A model generated the notes under the pieces. The model made no database searches and had not been told where the DNA came from. It was given only the letters and a program-made list of their open reading frames with translations. The position numbers were made by a program, and so were the translations under genes. A DNA stretch of 49,104 nt from Allomuricauda sp. CP2A (GTDB lineage Bacteria; Bacteroidota; Bacteroidia; Flavobacteriales; Flavobacteriaceae): the NCBI RefSeq assembly GCF_001683915.1, contig NZ_LXTT01000071.1:1-49104 (forward strand). The letters are read 5' to 3'. Shown here piece after piece: positions 33,749 through 42,774 of the stretch. Every line of letters starts with the position of its first letter. The stretch's first letter is position 1.

Positions 33749-34456
33749 ATGAACGATACCTTGGATAAAACAATAGGGCAAATGGTAGCAGAGGATTACC
33801 GGACTGCCCAGATTTTCAAAAATCACAAAATAGATTTCTGCTGTAAAGGCAACCGCACGCTCCAAGAGGTTGCAGAGAAAAAAGGGCTCGATTTGGACAG
33901 CCTGGTTCAAGAACTTGATACGGTACAAAATCAAAACCAAAGTGACCAGCCCGATTTTAAAACCTGGCCTTTAGATCTTTTGGCCGACTATATTGAAAAG
34001 AAGCACCATCGTTATGTGGAGCAACAAATTCCAATTCTAAAACAATACCTAACTAAACTTTGTAAGGTACACGGAGCACGTCATCCTGAACTGCTCGACA
34101 TTTTTGAACATTTCAATGCATCCGCGGGTGAACTGGCCATGCATATGAAAAAAGAAGAACTGGTACTTTTTCCGTGGATACGTAAAATGGTGAGTAATCC
34201 CACAAATGAACAGCCGCATTTTGGAACCGTTAAAAACCCTATCAAAATGATGATGGAAGAGCATGATAATGAAGGGGAGCGTTTCCGAAGAATAGCTGAA
34301 TTGAGCAATGATTATACCCCTCCGGCAGATGCATGTAACACCTATCGGGTAGCTTTCTCGCTTTTACAGGAATTTGAGGAAGACCTTCACCGTCACATCC
34401 ATTTGGAGAACAACATCCTCTTCCCCAAGGCTGAAATTTTGGAAAACAACGTATGA
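33749..34456 (+). CDS. ric: Di-iron iron-sulfur cluster repair protein (Ric/ScdA/YtfE)
   Basis: Protein of 235 residues that repairs Fe-S clusters damaged by NO or oxidants. The N-terminal DUF542 (ScdA_N) domain has MNDTLDKTIGQMVAEDYRTA and DFCCKGNRTLQEV; then a hemerythrin-like domain with His/Glu metal ligands (EKKHHRYVEQQIPILKQYL, KVHGARHPELLDIFEHF, MHMKKEELVLFPWI, MMEEHDNEGERFRRI, HRHIHLENNILFPKAEI). I chose ATG 33749 from promoter spacing and the conserved N-terminus. It follows the second Rrf2 gene and shares its operator. Confidence 0.92.
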   Translation: MNDTLDKTIGQMVAEDYRTAQIFKNHKIDFCCKGNRTLQEVAEKKGLDLDSLVQELDTVQNQNQSDQPDFKTWPLDLLADYIEKKHHRYVEQQIPILKQYLTKLCKVHGARHPELLDIFEHFNASAGELAMHMKKEELVLFPWIRKMVSNPTNEQPHFGTVKNPIKMMMEEHDNEGERFRRIAELSNDYTPPADACNTYRVAFSLLQEFEEDLHRHIHLENNILFPKAEILENNV

Positions 34457-34544
34457 AGCAACTGATTTGAATATGGGAGGCACACCCATTAAATGACATA
34501 GTGCCCATTTAGAAAGTATATCGTAAACATCATAAAAAACAACA

Positions 34545-34892
34545 ATGGAAAATTCAACAACACTTCCAATGACCCATACTGGAACCGAACACAAAGCAAA
34601 TGGGTTAAAAAACATTTACGGACAAACGTTAAATGAGTTCAAAAAAAGGCAACTGGGCTATTCTACCATTGCCATCATAGGCCAAAGCTGCCTTGGTTCA
34701 GCAGCAGCCATGGTACTTTTGATGGGAGAAATGGATATGATCTTAAAAATGACACTCCTCTTTTTCGTTACCATCTTCTGCATGGCGTTCAATGGAGCCG
34801 TATTGGCACAATTAAAACCATTGACCACGTTTAATCTTCTGATCTTAAGTGTTGTTTTCAGTACTTTGGTCATTATTGCCCATATGTTTTAA
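34545..34892 (+). CDS. Small membrane protein, unknown function
   Basis: Protein of 115 residues with three predicted helices: STIAIIGQSCLGSAAAMVLL, MTLLFFVTIFCMAFNGAVLA and NLLILSVVFSTLVIIAHMF, after a polar N-terminus. I do not recognise a named family. It lies 88 bp after ric in the same direction, so it may belong to the NO-stress group. Confidence 0.65.
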   Translation: MENSTTLPMTHTGTEHKANGLKNIYGQTLNEFKKRQLGYSTIAIIGQSCLGSAAAMVLLMGEMDMILKMTLLFFVTIFCMAFNGAVLAQLKPLTTFNLLILSVVFSTLVIIAHMF

Positions 34893-34998
34893 TCCATTTT
34901 GATTGGTGAAAAGGCAGCTGAAATCAAGTTCAGGGTAGAAAAAATGGCTGGGATGTTTCAATTAAAAATTGATTATTTTCAGAAAATGAACTAGGTAA

Positions 34999-35316
34999 AT
35001 GGTTATGGAAGTAAAACTTTCCGAGATTTTTAGGTATGAGCCCAATGTGCTGCAATACAGAAAAGAATCACTGCTGGCTTTGGACCTTAAAATGGAGTTT
35101 GTGGAACGTTTGACCAAACATTTAGGATTGACCTTTGTGGAAAATGAAAAAGAAGAGGGCAATCTGTGCTATGCCCAAAATCAAAATATTAGGCCTGGAT
35201 ATAGAATGGTTTTTTCAAAATTGGATGTTCTAAATTACTTGGACAATCTTTTACAGCCTGGAATTTACCATATTGAATCGGACACTGTATTTTTCAACCA
35301 ATCAATGGATTTGTAA
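34999..35316 (+). CDS. Hypothetical protein
   Basis: Soluble protein of 105 residues (KLSEIFRYEPNVLQYRKESL ... FSKLDVLNYLDNLLQPGIYH) with no signal, helix-rich with a beta-like C-terminus. No family recognised. ATGs at 34999 and 35005 are both usable. A partial copy of the REP-like sequence found at nirB-nirD (TCAAGTTCAGGGT, near 34924-34936) lies just upstream. Confidence 0.55.
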   Translation: MVMEVKLSEIFRYEPNVLQYRKESLLALDLKMEFVERLTKHLGLTFVENEKEEGNLCYAQNQNIRPGYRMVFSKLDVLNYLDNLLQPGIYHIESDTVFFNQSMDL

Positions 35317-35769
35317 GGCGAATCAAAGTTTTGTGCAATCAGTCACGGTGTATCTGTAAAAATTGCATCCAATAAGAAATAGCTACAATAGGCTTCTCTG
35401 CAAATGACAGCTAAATCAAGTACATTCTTATCTGGGTGACCTTACTTTCCAACCAATACACCGGTGTCTCATACATTTAAAGTTTCCAAAAGTGCTTTAT
35501 TGGAAGGTTATAGCATCTTGGATGCAGCCCATCATACCAATAAAAATGCATGCCCCAACAAGAATACCTGACTTAAAAGATGGATATTGATGCCCCACCC
35601 CACATAATTTTAACAAAGATTAATGGATAGTTAAATAAATAAAATTTTAATTAATCATCGCATAAAGAAGATTATATTTCAACCATTTATAATATCTTTT
35701 TCGATTGAATATTTGGCTGCCCAAGAGTAGCCGTCAAAATATTTGATTGTTCAGCCTTTAACCAGAACT
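35317..35769. other. Gene-free intergenic region
   Basis: About 450 bp without a supportable gene, increasingly AT-rich towards 35700 (runs such as AATAAATAAAATTTTAATTAAT). I saw no terminator, tRNA or transposon ends. It probably holds the promoter of the following large lipoprotein gene. Confidence 0.5.
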
Positions 35770-38700
35770 ATGTGTGATTACTTAAAAAGAATAAAATTTA
35801 CAATATTCATAGCCGCTTGCTTGGGGATGTTGGTCAACTGCTCCCAAAAAAATCAAAAAAAGACCCTTTTTCAACTACTGGATTCTGAAGAAACCCATGT
35901 CGACTTCAACAATGCACTAACTTCCACAGATTCGTTGAACATTCTGGATTTTGAATATATGTACAACGGGGCCGGGGTTGCCATAGGCGATATCAACAAT
36001 GATGGGCTCAGTGATATGTACTTTAGCGGCAACCAAGTCTCTGGTAAACTGTACTTGAACAAAGGAAATCTAACCTTCGAAGATATCACGGATAAAGCAG
36101 GGGTAGCTACCACTGGATGGAGCAATGGGGTTTCCATGAGCGATGTGAACAACGATGGCTTTGTTGATATCTATGTCTGTAGGGGCGGCCCCAGGGAAAC
36201 AAAGGAAGAAGACAAGGGCAATCTTCTCTTTTTAAACCAAGGGGATGGTACTTTTAAAGAATTGGCCCAAGAAATGGGGGTTGCCGATACAGGGTATAGC
36301 ATCCAAGCCCTTTTCTTTGATTATGACAAGGATGGCCATAAAGATCTGTACGTACTCACAAACGCCTTGGTCGATTACAATAGAAATAACACAAAACCCA
36401 TTGAGGTAAAGGGTGAAGCTGCCAGTACAGACCGTTTATACCGTAACAACGGGGATGGAACCTTTACCGACGTAAGCCAACAAGCCGGAGTAACCATTGA
36501 AGGTTTTGGACTGGGCATCACGGTATGCGACATCAATGAAGATCTTTGGCCGGACCTCTACATTTCCAATGATTTCTTGACCAATGACATTCTCTATGTC
36601 AACAATCAAGATGGCACGTTTACCGACAAAGTAAAGGAATACATCAAGCACCAGAGTTATAACGGTATGGGCAATGATGTGGCCGATATAGACAATGATG
36701 GCAAATCTGATATCATGGTACTGGATATGTTTCCGCAGGACAACAAACGTATCAAACAGACCATGATGAAACCCAGTTATGACACCTATACCAGAAACCT
36801 TATGAAGGGGTATTCCCCTCAATTCGTCCGTAACACGCTCCAATTGAACAACGGCAATGGTACCTTTAGCGAGGTGGGGCAATTGACCGGACTTCACAAT
36901 ACAGATTGGAGCTGGGCACCACTCATTGCCGACTTTGACAATGACGGATGGAAGGATGTCTTTATTACCAACGGTTATCGCAGGGACATTACCAATCTGG
37001 ACTATGTGGTGTATAGCGAACAAAACAGTGTGTTTGGTGAGAAAAAAGTCAACGAAAAGGATCAACTTGATAAGCTCACCTCCCTGCCTGAGGTTAAACT
37101 GCACAACTATATCTACAAAAACAACGGGGATCTTACCTTTACCGATATGGTGGATGAATGGGGCTTTGATCTTCCCACTTATTCAAACGGTGCGGCCTAT
37201 GCCGATCTGGACAATGATGGCGATCTTGAGATCGTTGTCAATAATATTGATGACAAAGCCAGTATTTACAAGAACAACACCATAGAACAGCAGGATTCCA
37301 TTCAGAACAACAGCCATTTCCTAAGGGTAAAATTAACCGGAACGCTAGACCCAACAGGAACAAAGGTGTCCCTGTACAATGACGGATCTTCCCAACATCA
37401 ATCATTTTCCCCGGTCCGTGGCTACCTTTCCAATGTGGAGCAGGCATTTCACTTTGGCCTGGGCAAATCCACCGAAATAGATTCGCTAAAAGTGGTTTGG
37501 CCCAATGGATTTGAACAGACCATCCATGGTCTCCAAGCCAACAAGACCGTAGTTTTAAATCAGAAGGATTCCGAACCCGCTTCCACTGAAAATAAGGGAA
37601 TGAAGACTTTGTTCACCAAAACAAATGAGGCATTACAGATCAATTATCAACATGCCGAAGACATCTTTATAGAATTCAAATGGCAACCATCTTTGATGCG
37701 AATGTACAACCAATTGGGACCTGGCCTGGCCGTAGGCGACGTAAACGGGGATAATTTGGAAGACTTTTATGTGGGAGGAAGCAAGGAAAAAAAGGGCGGG
37801 CTCTTTTTGCAACAAGCAGATGGAACCTTTGCGCCCAAGGAATTTGGTGGTGAAGAACCACGTGAAGATATGGGGCTCGTTTTTGCGGACATTGACTCTG
37901 ATGGGGATTTGGACCTGCTATCCGTTCATGGTGGCGGTGTCTGGGAAATGACACGAAAAGATTATAAAGATCTTATCTACATCAATGATGGGAAAGGAAA
38001 TTTCTCATCCAAAACTTTGTTGGAACGGGAATCCAGAGGGTCTGTGATTCGTCTTGCAGATATGGACCGCGATGGGGATTTGGACATTTTCATTGGTGGA
38101 CGGGTAATCCATGGCGCCTACCCTACCAGTCCCAAAAGTTATCTGCTACAAAACAATGGCGGTTCATTTGAGGATGCCACTGAAGCAGTTTTTGGTTCCG
38201 ATGGAAGATTGGGCATGATCTCTGATGCACTTTGGACCGATTTTGACGATGACGGTTGGGTGGATATGATCATGGTAGGCGAATTTATGGAAATACAATT
38301 TCTGAAAAATGAAAAAGGCAGGTTGGTGAACATCACTTCACAAACCGGCCTTACCAACCATAATGGTCTCTGGAACAGTATTGTTTCCGGTGATTTTGAT
38401 GCTGATGGGGACACCGATTATATTATGGGCAACCTAGGCCTTAACAACGATTTTAAAGTAAGTCCAGAAGAACCCTTGACCCTATACGCCAAAGATTTTG
38501 ATGAAAATGGCAACATAGACCCCTTGGTAAGTTGTTTCAGAAATGGCAGCGAACACCTCATACATCCCCGGGATGTGCTCATTGACCAGATCAATGGCAT
38601 GCGAAATCGGTTTTTGGACTATGAGTCCTATGCCAATGCCGATATGAGTAGTACGCTATCCAAAAAAGATTTGGACGGAGCCCAAGTTTATACGGCCACC

Positions 38701-39279
38701 AATTTAGCAAGCACCTATGTGGAAAACTTGGGAAATGGAAAATTCAAATCAAAATCATTGCCCCTTCAGGCCCAGTTTTCACCAATTTATGGCATGCAGG
38801 TTCACGATTACAATGCCGATGGTCGTTTGGATGTTCTTGTGGCAGGAAACCACTTCAGTGTAGAACCCTTTATGGGCCGGTACGATGCTTTTGTTGGGCT
38901 CTGTTTGTTGGGAGATGGGCAGGGTAATTTCAAAACAGTGCCCACAAATGAAAGTGGCTTGGACATCAGTGGAGATGCCAAGGGAATGGCAACCATACAA
39001 TCAGCCAGTGGGGAAAAGAGTATTTTGGTAGGTCAAAATTCCGGTACGCTGCAATCATACAGTTACGGAGCCAAAATGGAACAGCTTATGGCAAACCCCA
39101 TGGATGCTTATGCCATAGTTCACCTAAAAAATGGCAGCTCCTTTAAAACCGAATTTTATTACGGGGGGTCGTACCTAAGTCATTCCTCCCGTAGTTTAGG
39201 ATATGAGACTGTGACCACAGACTACATTGAGATTGTCGATTATCTTGGCAAGAAAAGAAAAATAGAAGTACAACCATAA
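35770..39279 (+). CDS. Giant VCBS/FG-GAP repeat lipoprotein with ASPIC/UnbV domain
   Basis: Surface or periplasmic lipoprotein of 1169 residues (IFIAACLGMLVNC lipobox). Start ATG 35770 is chosen; an in-frame TTG lies at 35743. Repeated calcium-binding FG-GAP/VCBS units (GVAIGDINNDGLSDMYFSGN, GVSMSDVNNDGFVDIYVC, ADFDNDGWKDVFITNG, AYADLDNDGDLEIVVNN) form a propeller; an ASPIC/UnbV domain sits at about 517-597 (LTGTLDPTGTKVSLYNDGSS, FHFGLGKSTEIDSLKVVWPN), and a second set of repeats follows to the C-terminus. Such CRTAC-like proteins are abundant in Bacteroidota, often near haloperoxidase-like or SusD genes. Function is unknown; glycan or protein binding at the surface is plausible. Confidence 0.88.
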   Translation: MCDYLKRIKFTIFIAACLGMLVNCSQKNQKKTLFQLLDSEETHVDFNNALTSTDSLNILDFEYMYNGAGVAIGDINNDGLSDMYFSGNQVSGKLYLNKGNLTFEDITDKAGVATTGWSNGVSMSDVNNDGFVDIYVCRGGPRETKEEDKGNLLFLNQGDGTFKELAQEMGVADTGYSIQALFFDYDKDGHKDLYVLTNALVDYNRNNTKPIEVKGEAASTDRLYRNNGDGTFTDVSQQAGVTIEGFGLGITVCDINEDLWPDLYISNDFLTNDILYVNNQDGTFTDKVKEYIKHQSYNGMGNDVADIDNDGKSDIMVLDMFPQDNKRIKQTMMKPSYDTYTRNLMKGYSPQFVRNTLQLNNGNGTFSEVGQLTGLHNTDWSWAPLIADFDNDGWKDVFITNGYRRDITNLDYVVYSEQNSVFGEKKVNEKDQLDKLTSLPEVKLHNYIYKNNGDLTFTDMVDEWGFDLPTYSNGAAYADLDNDGDLEIVVNNIDDKASIYKNNTIEQQDSIQNNSHFLRVKLTGTLDPTGTKVSLYNDGSSQHQSFSPVRGYLSNVEQAFHFGLGKSTEIDSLKVVWPNGFEQTIHGLQANKTVVLNQKDSEPASTENKGMKTLFTKTNEALQINYQHAEDIFIEFKWQPSLMRMYNQLGPGLAVGDVNGDNLEDFYVGGSKEKKGGLFLQQADGTFAPKEFGGEEPREDMGLVFADIDSDGDLDLLSVHGGGVWEMTRKDYKDLIYINDGKGNFSSKTLLERESRGSVIRLADMDRDGDLDIFIGGRVIHGAYPTSPKSYLLQNNGGSFEDATEAVFGSDGRLGMISDALWTDFDDDGWVDMIMVGEFMEIQFLKNEKGRLVNITSQTGLTNHNGLWNSIVSGDFDADGDTDYIMGNLGLNNDFKVSPEEPLTLYAKDFDENGNIDPLVSCFRNGSEHLIHPRDVLIDQINGMRNRFLDYESYANADMSSTLSKKDLDGAQVYTATNLASTYVENLGNGKFKSKSLPLQAQFSPIYGMQVHDYNADGRLDVLVAGNHFSVEPFMGRYDAFVGLCLLGDGQGNFKTVPTNESGLDISGDAKGMATIQSASGEKSILVGQNSGTLQSYSYGAKMEQLMANPMDAYAIVHLKNGSSFKTEFYYGGSYLSHSSRSLGYETVTTDYIEIVDYLGKKRKIEVQP

Positions 39280-39307
39280 GCTTTCAATTGCAATAGGAAC
39301 AGTAGTG

Positions 39308-40645
39308 ATGAAAAGAAAAAATCTGGCACTTAAAAAAGGACTTTTTATAGCATTTTGCGCGTTTATGCTCGTAGGGTGCAAACAACAGGTGGATGAGGCC
39401 AAATTGCAACAATTGACCGAAACGGCTGTGATGGATTGGAACTCCAAATTGACAGATGTTATTGTTGCGGACATTTTTACGCCGCCGGTTTCAAGTAGAA
39501 TTTATGCCTACTGCAATGTTGCGGCCTATGAAGTTATGTGCAAAACGGATACAAGTTTTCAAAGTTTTGCCGGTAAGCTCAATGATTTGGACACCACTCC
39601 CGATCCTGAAGAAGGTAAAGAGTACAATTTTCCCGTTGCTGCCATGGTAGCATTCTCCAGTGTGGGTAAAAATCTGGTGTTCAATACAGAGGCCATGGAA
39701 AAATTACAAAGCGATTATCTCGATGAAATCAGATCTACAAACCTCAACAAGGCTACAATCGAGAACTCCATCGCTTTTGGGAACCAAATGGCAGACCATA
39801 TTATGGCATGGGTCAAAAAAGATGGATATAAAGAGCGTAGTGCCATGTCCCGCTATCAAATTAATCATAACGATCCAGGAACATGGCAGCCCACTCCCCC
39901 AAATTATATGGAAGCCATTGAGCCCAACTGGAGTACCTTAAGGCCATTCACCTTAAAGGCGTCGGACCAATTTGTACCCGCACCGCCCACCCAATTTGAT
40001 TCCATCCCATCATCGCAGTTTTACAAGGAGACCATGTATGTCTATGAATCGGTAAACAATCTCAACGAAGAAAATTTGGCCAAGGCCAAATTCTGGGACT
40101 GCAACCCAAATATTTCCTATACCCAAGGACATGTCATGTACTACAAGCAGCAAATCTCACCGGGCGGACACTGGATCATGATCGCATGTCAAGTGGCAAA
40201 AGCTGAAAAACTAAATCCAATGAAGGCTTCTGAAGTTTTGGCCAAAACAGCTGTAACCATTGCCGATGCCTTCATAAGCTGTTGGACCGCAAAATACGAA
40301 ACACAGCTCATTAGGCCCGAAACCTATATAAATAGGTATATTGATCCAGACTGGAAACCCATCCTACAAACCCCGGCGTTTCCGGAATACACCAGCGGAC
40401 ACAGTGTAGCCTCTAGCTCGGCAGCCACGATGCTTACCCATCTTCTAGGGGATAATTACAGTTTTGTGGATTCCACAGAAGTAAATTACGGGCTTCCTCC
40501 CCGCTCTTTCAAGTCCTTTAGACATGCTGCGGATGAAGCTGCAATCAGTAGGTTATATGGAGGAATCCACTATATGCCAGCCATAAAAAATGGGGTTGAA
40601 CAGGGAAAAAAGGTTGGGGAACATGCAATTGCCATTCTAAACTAA
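39308..40645 (+). CDS. Vanadium-dependent haloperoxidase-like lipoprotein (PAP2 superfamily)
   Basis: Lipoprotein of 445 residues (AFMLVGC lipobox). The ATG at 39308 is preferred over GTG 39305. The C-terminal half has vanadate/phosphate-binding PAP2 motifs: KYETQLIRPETYINRY (Lys and Arg), PEYTSGHSVASSSAAT (Ser-Gly-His) and SFRHAADEAAISRLYGGIHY (Arg and His). The family includes bacterial vanadium haloperoxidases and phosphatases; halide or phosphate chemistry cannot be told from sequence. It lies 28 bp after the UnbV gene and is probably co-transcribed, a pairing common in Bacteroidota. Confidence 0.87.
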   Translation: MKRKNLALKKGLFIAFCAFMLVGCKQQVDEAKLQQLTETAVMDWNSKLTDVIVADIFTPPVSSRIYAYCNVAAYEVMCKTDTSFQSFAGKLNDLDTTPDPEEGKEYNFPVAAMVAFSSVGKNLVFNTEAMEKLQSDYLDEIRSTNLNKATIENSIAFGNQMADHIMAWVKKDGYKERSAMSRYQINHNDPGTWQPTPPNYMEAIEPNWSTLRPFTLKASDQFVPAPPTQFDSIPSSQFYKETMYVYESVNNLNEENLAKAKFWDCNPNISYTQGHVMYYKQQISPGGHWIMIACQVAKAEKLNPMKASEVLAKTAVTIADAFISCWTAKYETQLIRPETYINRYIDPDWKPILQTPAFPEYTSGHSVASSSAATMLTHLLGDNYSFVDSTEVNYGLPPRSFKSFRHAADEAAISRLYGGIHYMPAIKNGVEQGKKVGEHAIAILN

Positions 40646-40716
40646 AGTTCACTTGATCACTGCCTTAACTTTCACTTTATTAGTGTTCCAAAGCAGACCA
40701 TTTTTCTGCTTCCAAG

Positions 40717-41170
40717 TTCAACAGAAATGGTCAAGAAGGATATGATTTATTTTATTTTGGCGGGAAAGGATTTCTTGGCAACACGGAGTGATCTGTTCAA
40801 CGGTTACCTCACGCATATTAGCCGATTTTGGGGATGGAAAAACTTATGGAAGTCTGTAAACCATGGTAAATTTCAGGACCGAATCCTTTAGCAATCAATT
40901 TCAGGCAGGTGCTGAAGTCGGGCACCTATTTTTTGATAAACTGTATTTCGCATATTGGAAAAACTGTCTTCCGGTGAAGGATTCCAAGGTGGCTCCTTTC
41001 TTTATGGGGAGGGCACAACATTTACTTCTTATGGATTCAATGCGATTTACAAGTTAAGGGCGCACTTGAGTTTGGTGTCTTCTTATTCAGACTATGTCGG
41101 TTTCTTGGTCGAGCGAAAAAATATTTATGATGGGGGAACCTTTTCTCTGGGCATTTCCATAGAGTACTAA
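40717..41170 (+). pseudogene. Frameshifted outer-membrane beta-barrel gene remnant
   Basis: Three overlapping frames give consecutive pieces of one barrel-like protein: NGQEGYDLFYFGGKGFLGNT (stop at 40789), then NFRTESFSNQFQAGAEVGHL and FFDKLYFAYWK from 40863, then KLSSGEGFQGGSFLYGEGTT through to SLGISIEY and a TAA at 41170, with an aromatic C-terminal residue as in porins. The break between the last two pieces is in the A-run at about 40959-40963: one extra A would restore YWK-KLSSGEG. At least one more shift lies between 40789 and 40863. I conclude a decayed gene, with no named family. Confidence 0.6.
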
Positions 41171-41297
41171 GAACATTCTGCAAACAAAAGCACCTTACTT
41201 CCATTTGTATGTTTCATCTGGAGGTAAGGTTCGCTATTTTAAGGAATTAAAAACCAACATGCTTAAATTATATTCATAAATTTATGATTGAATGTAA

Positions 41298-41936
41298 ATG
41301 GTGTCCACTTTGTTGATTTTGGTGCCGAAACATGAATTATTCAATCCTGTGTCGAGTAAAAAATCTCTGATAAATTATGTGAACAACTTTGTTGAACTGT
41401 CCAGCGAGGAAACCCATCAATTGGAATCAAGTTTTGAAGAAGTAAAAGTAAAAAAGAGACAGTTCATTGTCCAGCCCGGGTTTACCAACATGCATAGGGC
41501 ATTTGTGGTGAAAGGCGCATTTAGAGCATATATCATAACCAATGATGGGCAAGAGCACACCCTCCAATTTGCCATAGAGAATTGGTGGATTTCAGACTTT
41601 AACAGCTATATCTACCAACATCCTGCAACCCTTTTCATAGTTGCCTTGGAAGACAGCACTATTTTACAAATAGAATATAACCAAGAACAGGAACTTAAAA
41701 AATCCAACCACAAGTTCGAGACCTTTTTTAGGATCATGGCCGAAAAAGGACTTGCCTTTGAGCACCGGAGAATTCTTTTTAACCTCACCAATTCCGCAGA
41801 GGCCCGGTATGAAAATTTTTTGTTGAATTTCCCCAATTTTGTGAACCGGGTGCCACAATATGCCCTAGCTTCCTATCTGGGCATGACCACAGAATTTCTT
41901 TCCAGAATCAGAAACAAGAGAATCAAGAAAAGTTGA
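41298..41936 (+). CDS. Crp/Fnr-like transcriptional regulator (1)
   Basis: Regulator of 212 residues with a cNMP-binding-type beta-roll (FIVQPGFTNMHRAFVVKGAF, TLQFAIENWWISDFNSYI, DSTILQIEYNQEQEL) and a C-terminal helix-turn-helix region (RVPQYALASYLGMTTEFLSR). There is no Fe-S Cys motif and no obvious cAMP-binding signature, as is usual for this Bacteroidota group with the AIENWW motif. The N-terminus is uncertain; the first about 20 residues are unlike relatives. A TGTCA-N4-TGACA palindrome follows downstream, ahead of the next operon, and is its likely target. Confidence 0.85.
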   Translation: MVSTLLILVPKHELFNPVSSKKSLINYVNNFVELSSEETHQLESSFEEVKVKKRQFIVQPGFTNMHRAFVVKGAFRAYIITNDGQEHTLQFAIENWWISDFNSYIYQHPATLFIVALEDSTILQIEYNQEQELKKSNHKFETFFRIMAEKGLAFEHRRILFNLTNSAEARYENFLLNFPNFVNRVPQYALASYLGMTTEFLSRIRNKRIKKS

Positions 41937-41955
41937 AGTAGTTCAACTTTTTTTC
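41928..41955 (+). terminator. Terminator of the Crp/Fnr-like gene
   Basis: AAAAGTTGAA-gtag-TTCAACTTTT, a perfect 10-bp stem with a 4-base loop followed by more T residues. The gene's TGA stop lies inside the left arm, so termination is immediately after the coding sequence. Confidence 0.85.
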
Positions 41956-42002
41956 TTGACCTACTTCATTTTTATTGGCTTCCAATCAGAAGACATTTGT
42001 CC

Positions 42003-42016
42003 TGTCAATATTGACA
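42003..42016. promoter_or_regulatory. Perfect 14-bp palindrome, Crp/Fnr-type operator
   Basis: TGTCAATATTGACA is a perfect palindrome that can be written TGTCA-N4-TGACA, the 5-4-5 spacing of Crp/Fnr-family sites. It ends 19 bp before the ATG at 42036, too close for activation, so repression or a site within the leader is more likely. The regulator is probably the adjacent Crp/Fnr-like protein. Confidence 0.5.
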
Positions 42017-42035
42017 AATAATTAAAACATTAAAA

Positions 42036-42389
42036 ATGGAACAATCATTAAATGAAGTCCTGTCGGCCAAAAATGAAATGGTCAAAAATGGACAAATTGT
42101 GGAGGCCACCGAAAAGTATTTTTCTTCGGATGCCAAAACGTATGATTTTGATGGAACGGTGACCAACGACAAAACCGAGATGCTCTCAAAAATGCAAGGG
42201 TTTGCTGGAGCTATTGCCAAAGTCAACGGTATCACCCTACATCATGCATCATTGTCTGGGGATGTCTCTTTTGCAGAATTCACCTTTGACTTTGACATGA
42301 AAGACGGCAGTAAGATCTTATGGCACGAGATCCTGCGAACAGTCTGGCACAATGGACAGATTGTGGAGGAACAATATTTTAAAGGATAA
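42036..42389 (+). CDS. SnoaL/NTF2-like protein
   Basis: Protein of 117 residues with a single NTF2-like fold: an N-terminal helix with NGQIVEATEKYFSSDAKTYD, VTNDKTEMLSKMQGFAGAI and beta strands SFAEFTFDFDMKDGSKILW and VWHNGQIVEEQYF. No signal peptide. Members are isomerases, cyclases or stress-related ligand binders; the specific role is not evident. First gene of a three-gene operon with a membrane protein and a YHS protein, behind a Crp/Fnr-type palindrome. Confidence 0.75.
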   Translation: MEQSLNEVLSAKNEMVKNGQIVEATEKYFSSDAKTYDFDGTVTNDKTEMLSKMQGFAGAIAKVNGITLHHASLSGDVSFAEFTFDFDMKDGSKILWHEILRTVWHNGQIVEEQYFKG

Positions 42390-42399
42390 AAGGTTCGCC

Positions 42400-42768
42400 A
42401 TGGGATTTGTAACAAAAAAAATACATGCGTACCTGGATTATCCGGTAGCGTTGGCGTTGATGACCTTACCCTTTTTATTGGGATTGGGGTCTTCTAACCC
42501 AATGGCTTGGAAACTTTCCTTCATTGTGGGTATAGCGGCATTGGTGTTGACCCTTTTGACAGATCACCAGTTCGGGGTATATAGAATCATCCCTTACAAG
42601 GGTCACCTCATTGTCGATGGCATGGTAGGAGCCTTATTTGTCATTGCCCCTTTTTTATTGGGCTTCGAAGGTATGGATGCCTACTACTATTGGATCAATG
42701 GCATCGCCGTATTAACGGTGGTCAGTTTACATAAACCAGAAAATAATTTACAAAAAGCAAAAAATTAA
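42400..42768 (+). CDS. Small polytopic membrane protein (SPW-repeat-like)
   Basis: Protein of 122 residues with about four helices: YPVALALMTLPFLLGLGSSN, WKLSFIVGIAALVLTLLTD, LIVDGMVGALFVIAPFLLGF and YYYWINGIAVLTVVSL. The duplicated pattern of short helix pairs with LP/AP-F-LLGF resembles SPW-repeat proteins. ATG 42400 is chosen, 10 bp after the SnoaL-like gene; an upstream in-frame ATG (42352) would overlap that gene. Function unknown. Confidence 0.7.
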   Translation: MGFVTKKIHAYLDYPVALALMTLPFLLGLGSSNPMAWKLSFIVGIAALVLTLLTDHQFGVYRIIPYKGHLIVDGMVGALFVIAPFLLGFEGMDAYYYWINGIAVLTVVSLHKPENNLQKAKN

Positions 42769-42774
42769 ATCATT

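Noticed and set aside
34918..34936. Possible REP-like copy upstream of the hypothetical gene at 34999
   Set aside because: Only one arm (TCAAGTTCAGGGT) resembles the nirB-nirD element and no pairing arm was found, so it is noted as a remnant and not annotated as a repeat.
36436..37104. Minus-strand frame of 222 codons
   Set aside because: Antisense to the VCBS repeats of the UnbV lipoprotein; the Asp/Asn-rich repeat codons keep the opposite strand open. No independent start signal or family.
40683..40711. AAGCAGA/TCTGCTT hairpin after the haloperoxidase-like gene
   Set aside because: The stem is followed by mixed sequence and not by a T-run, so it is not called as a terminator.
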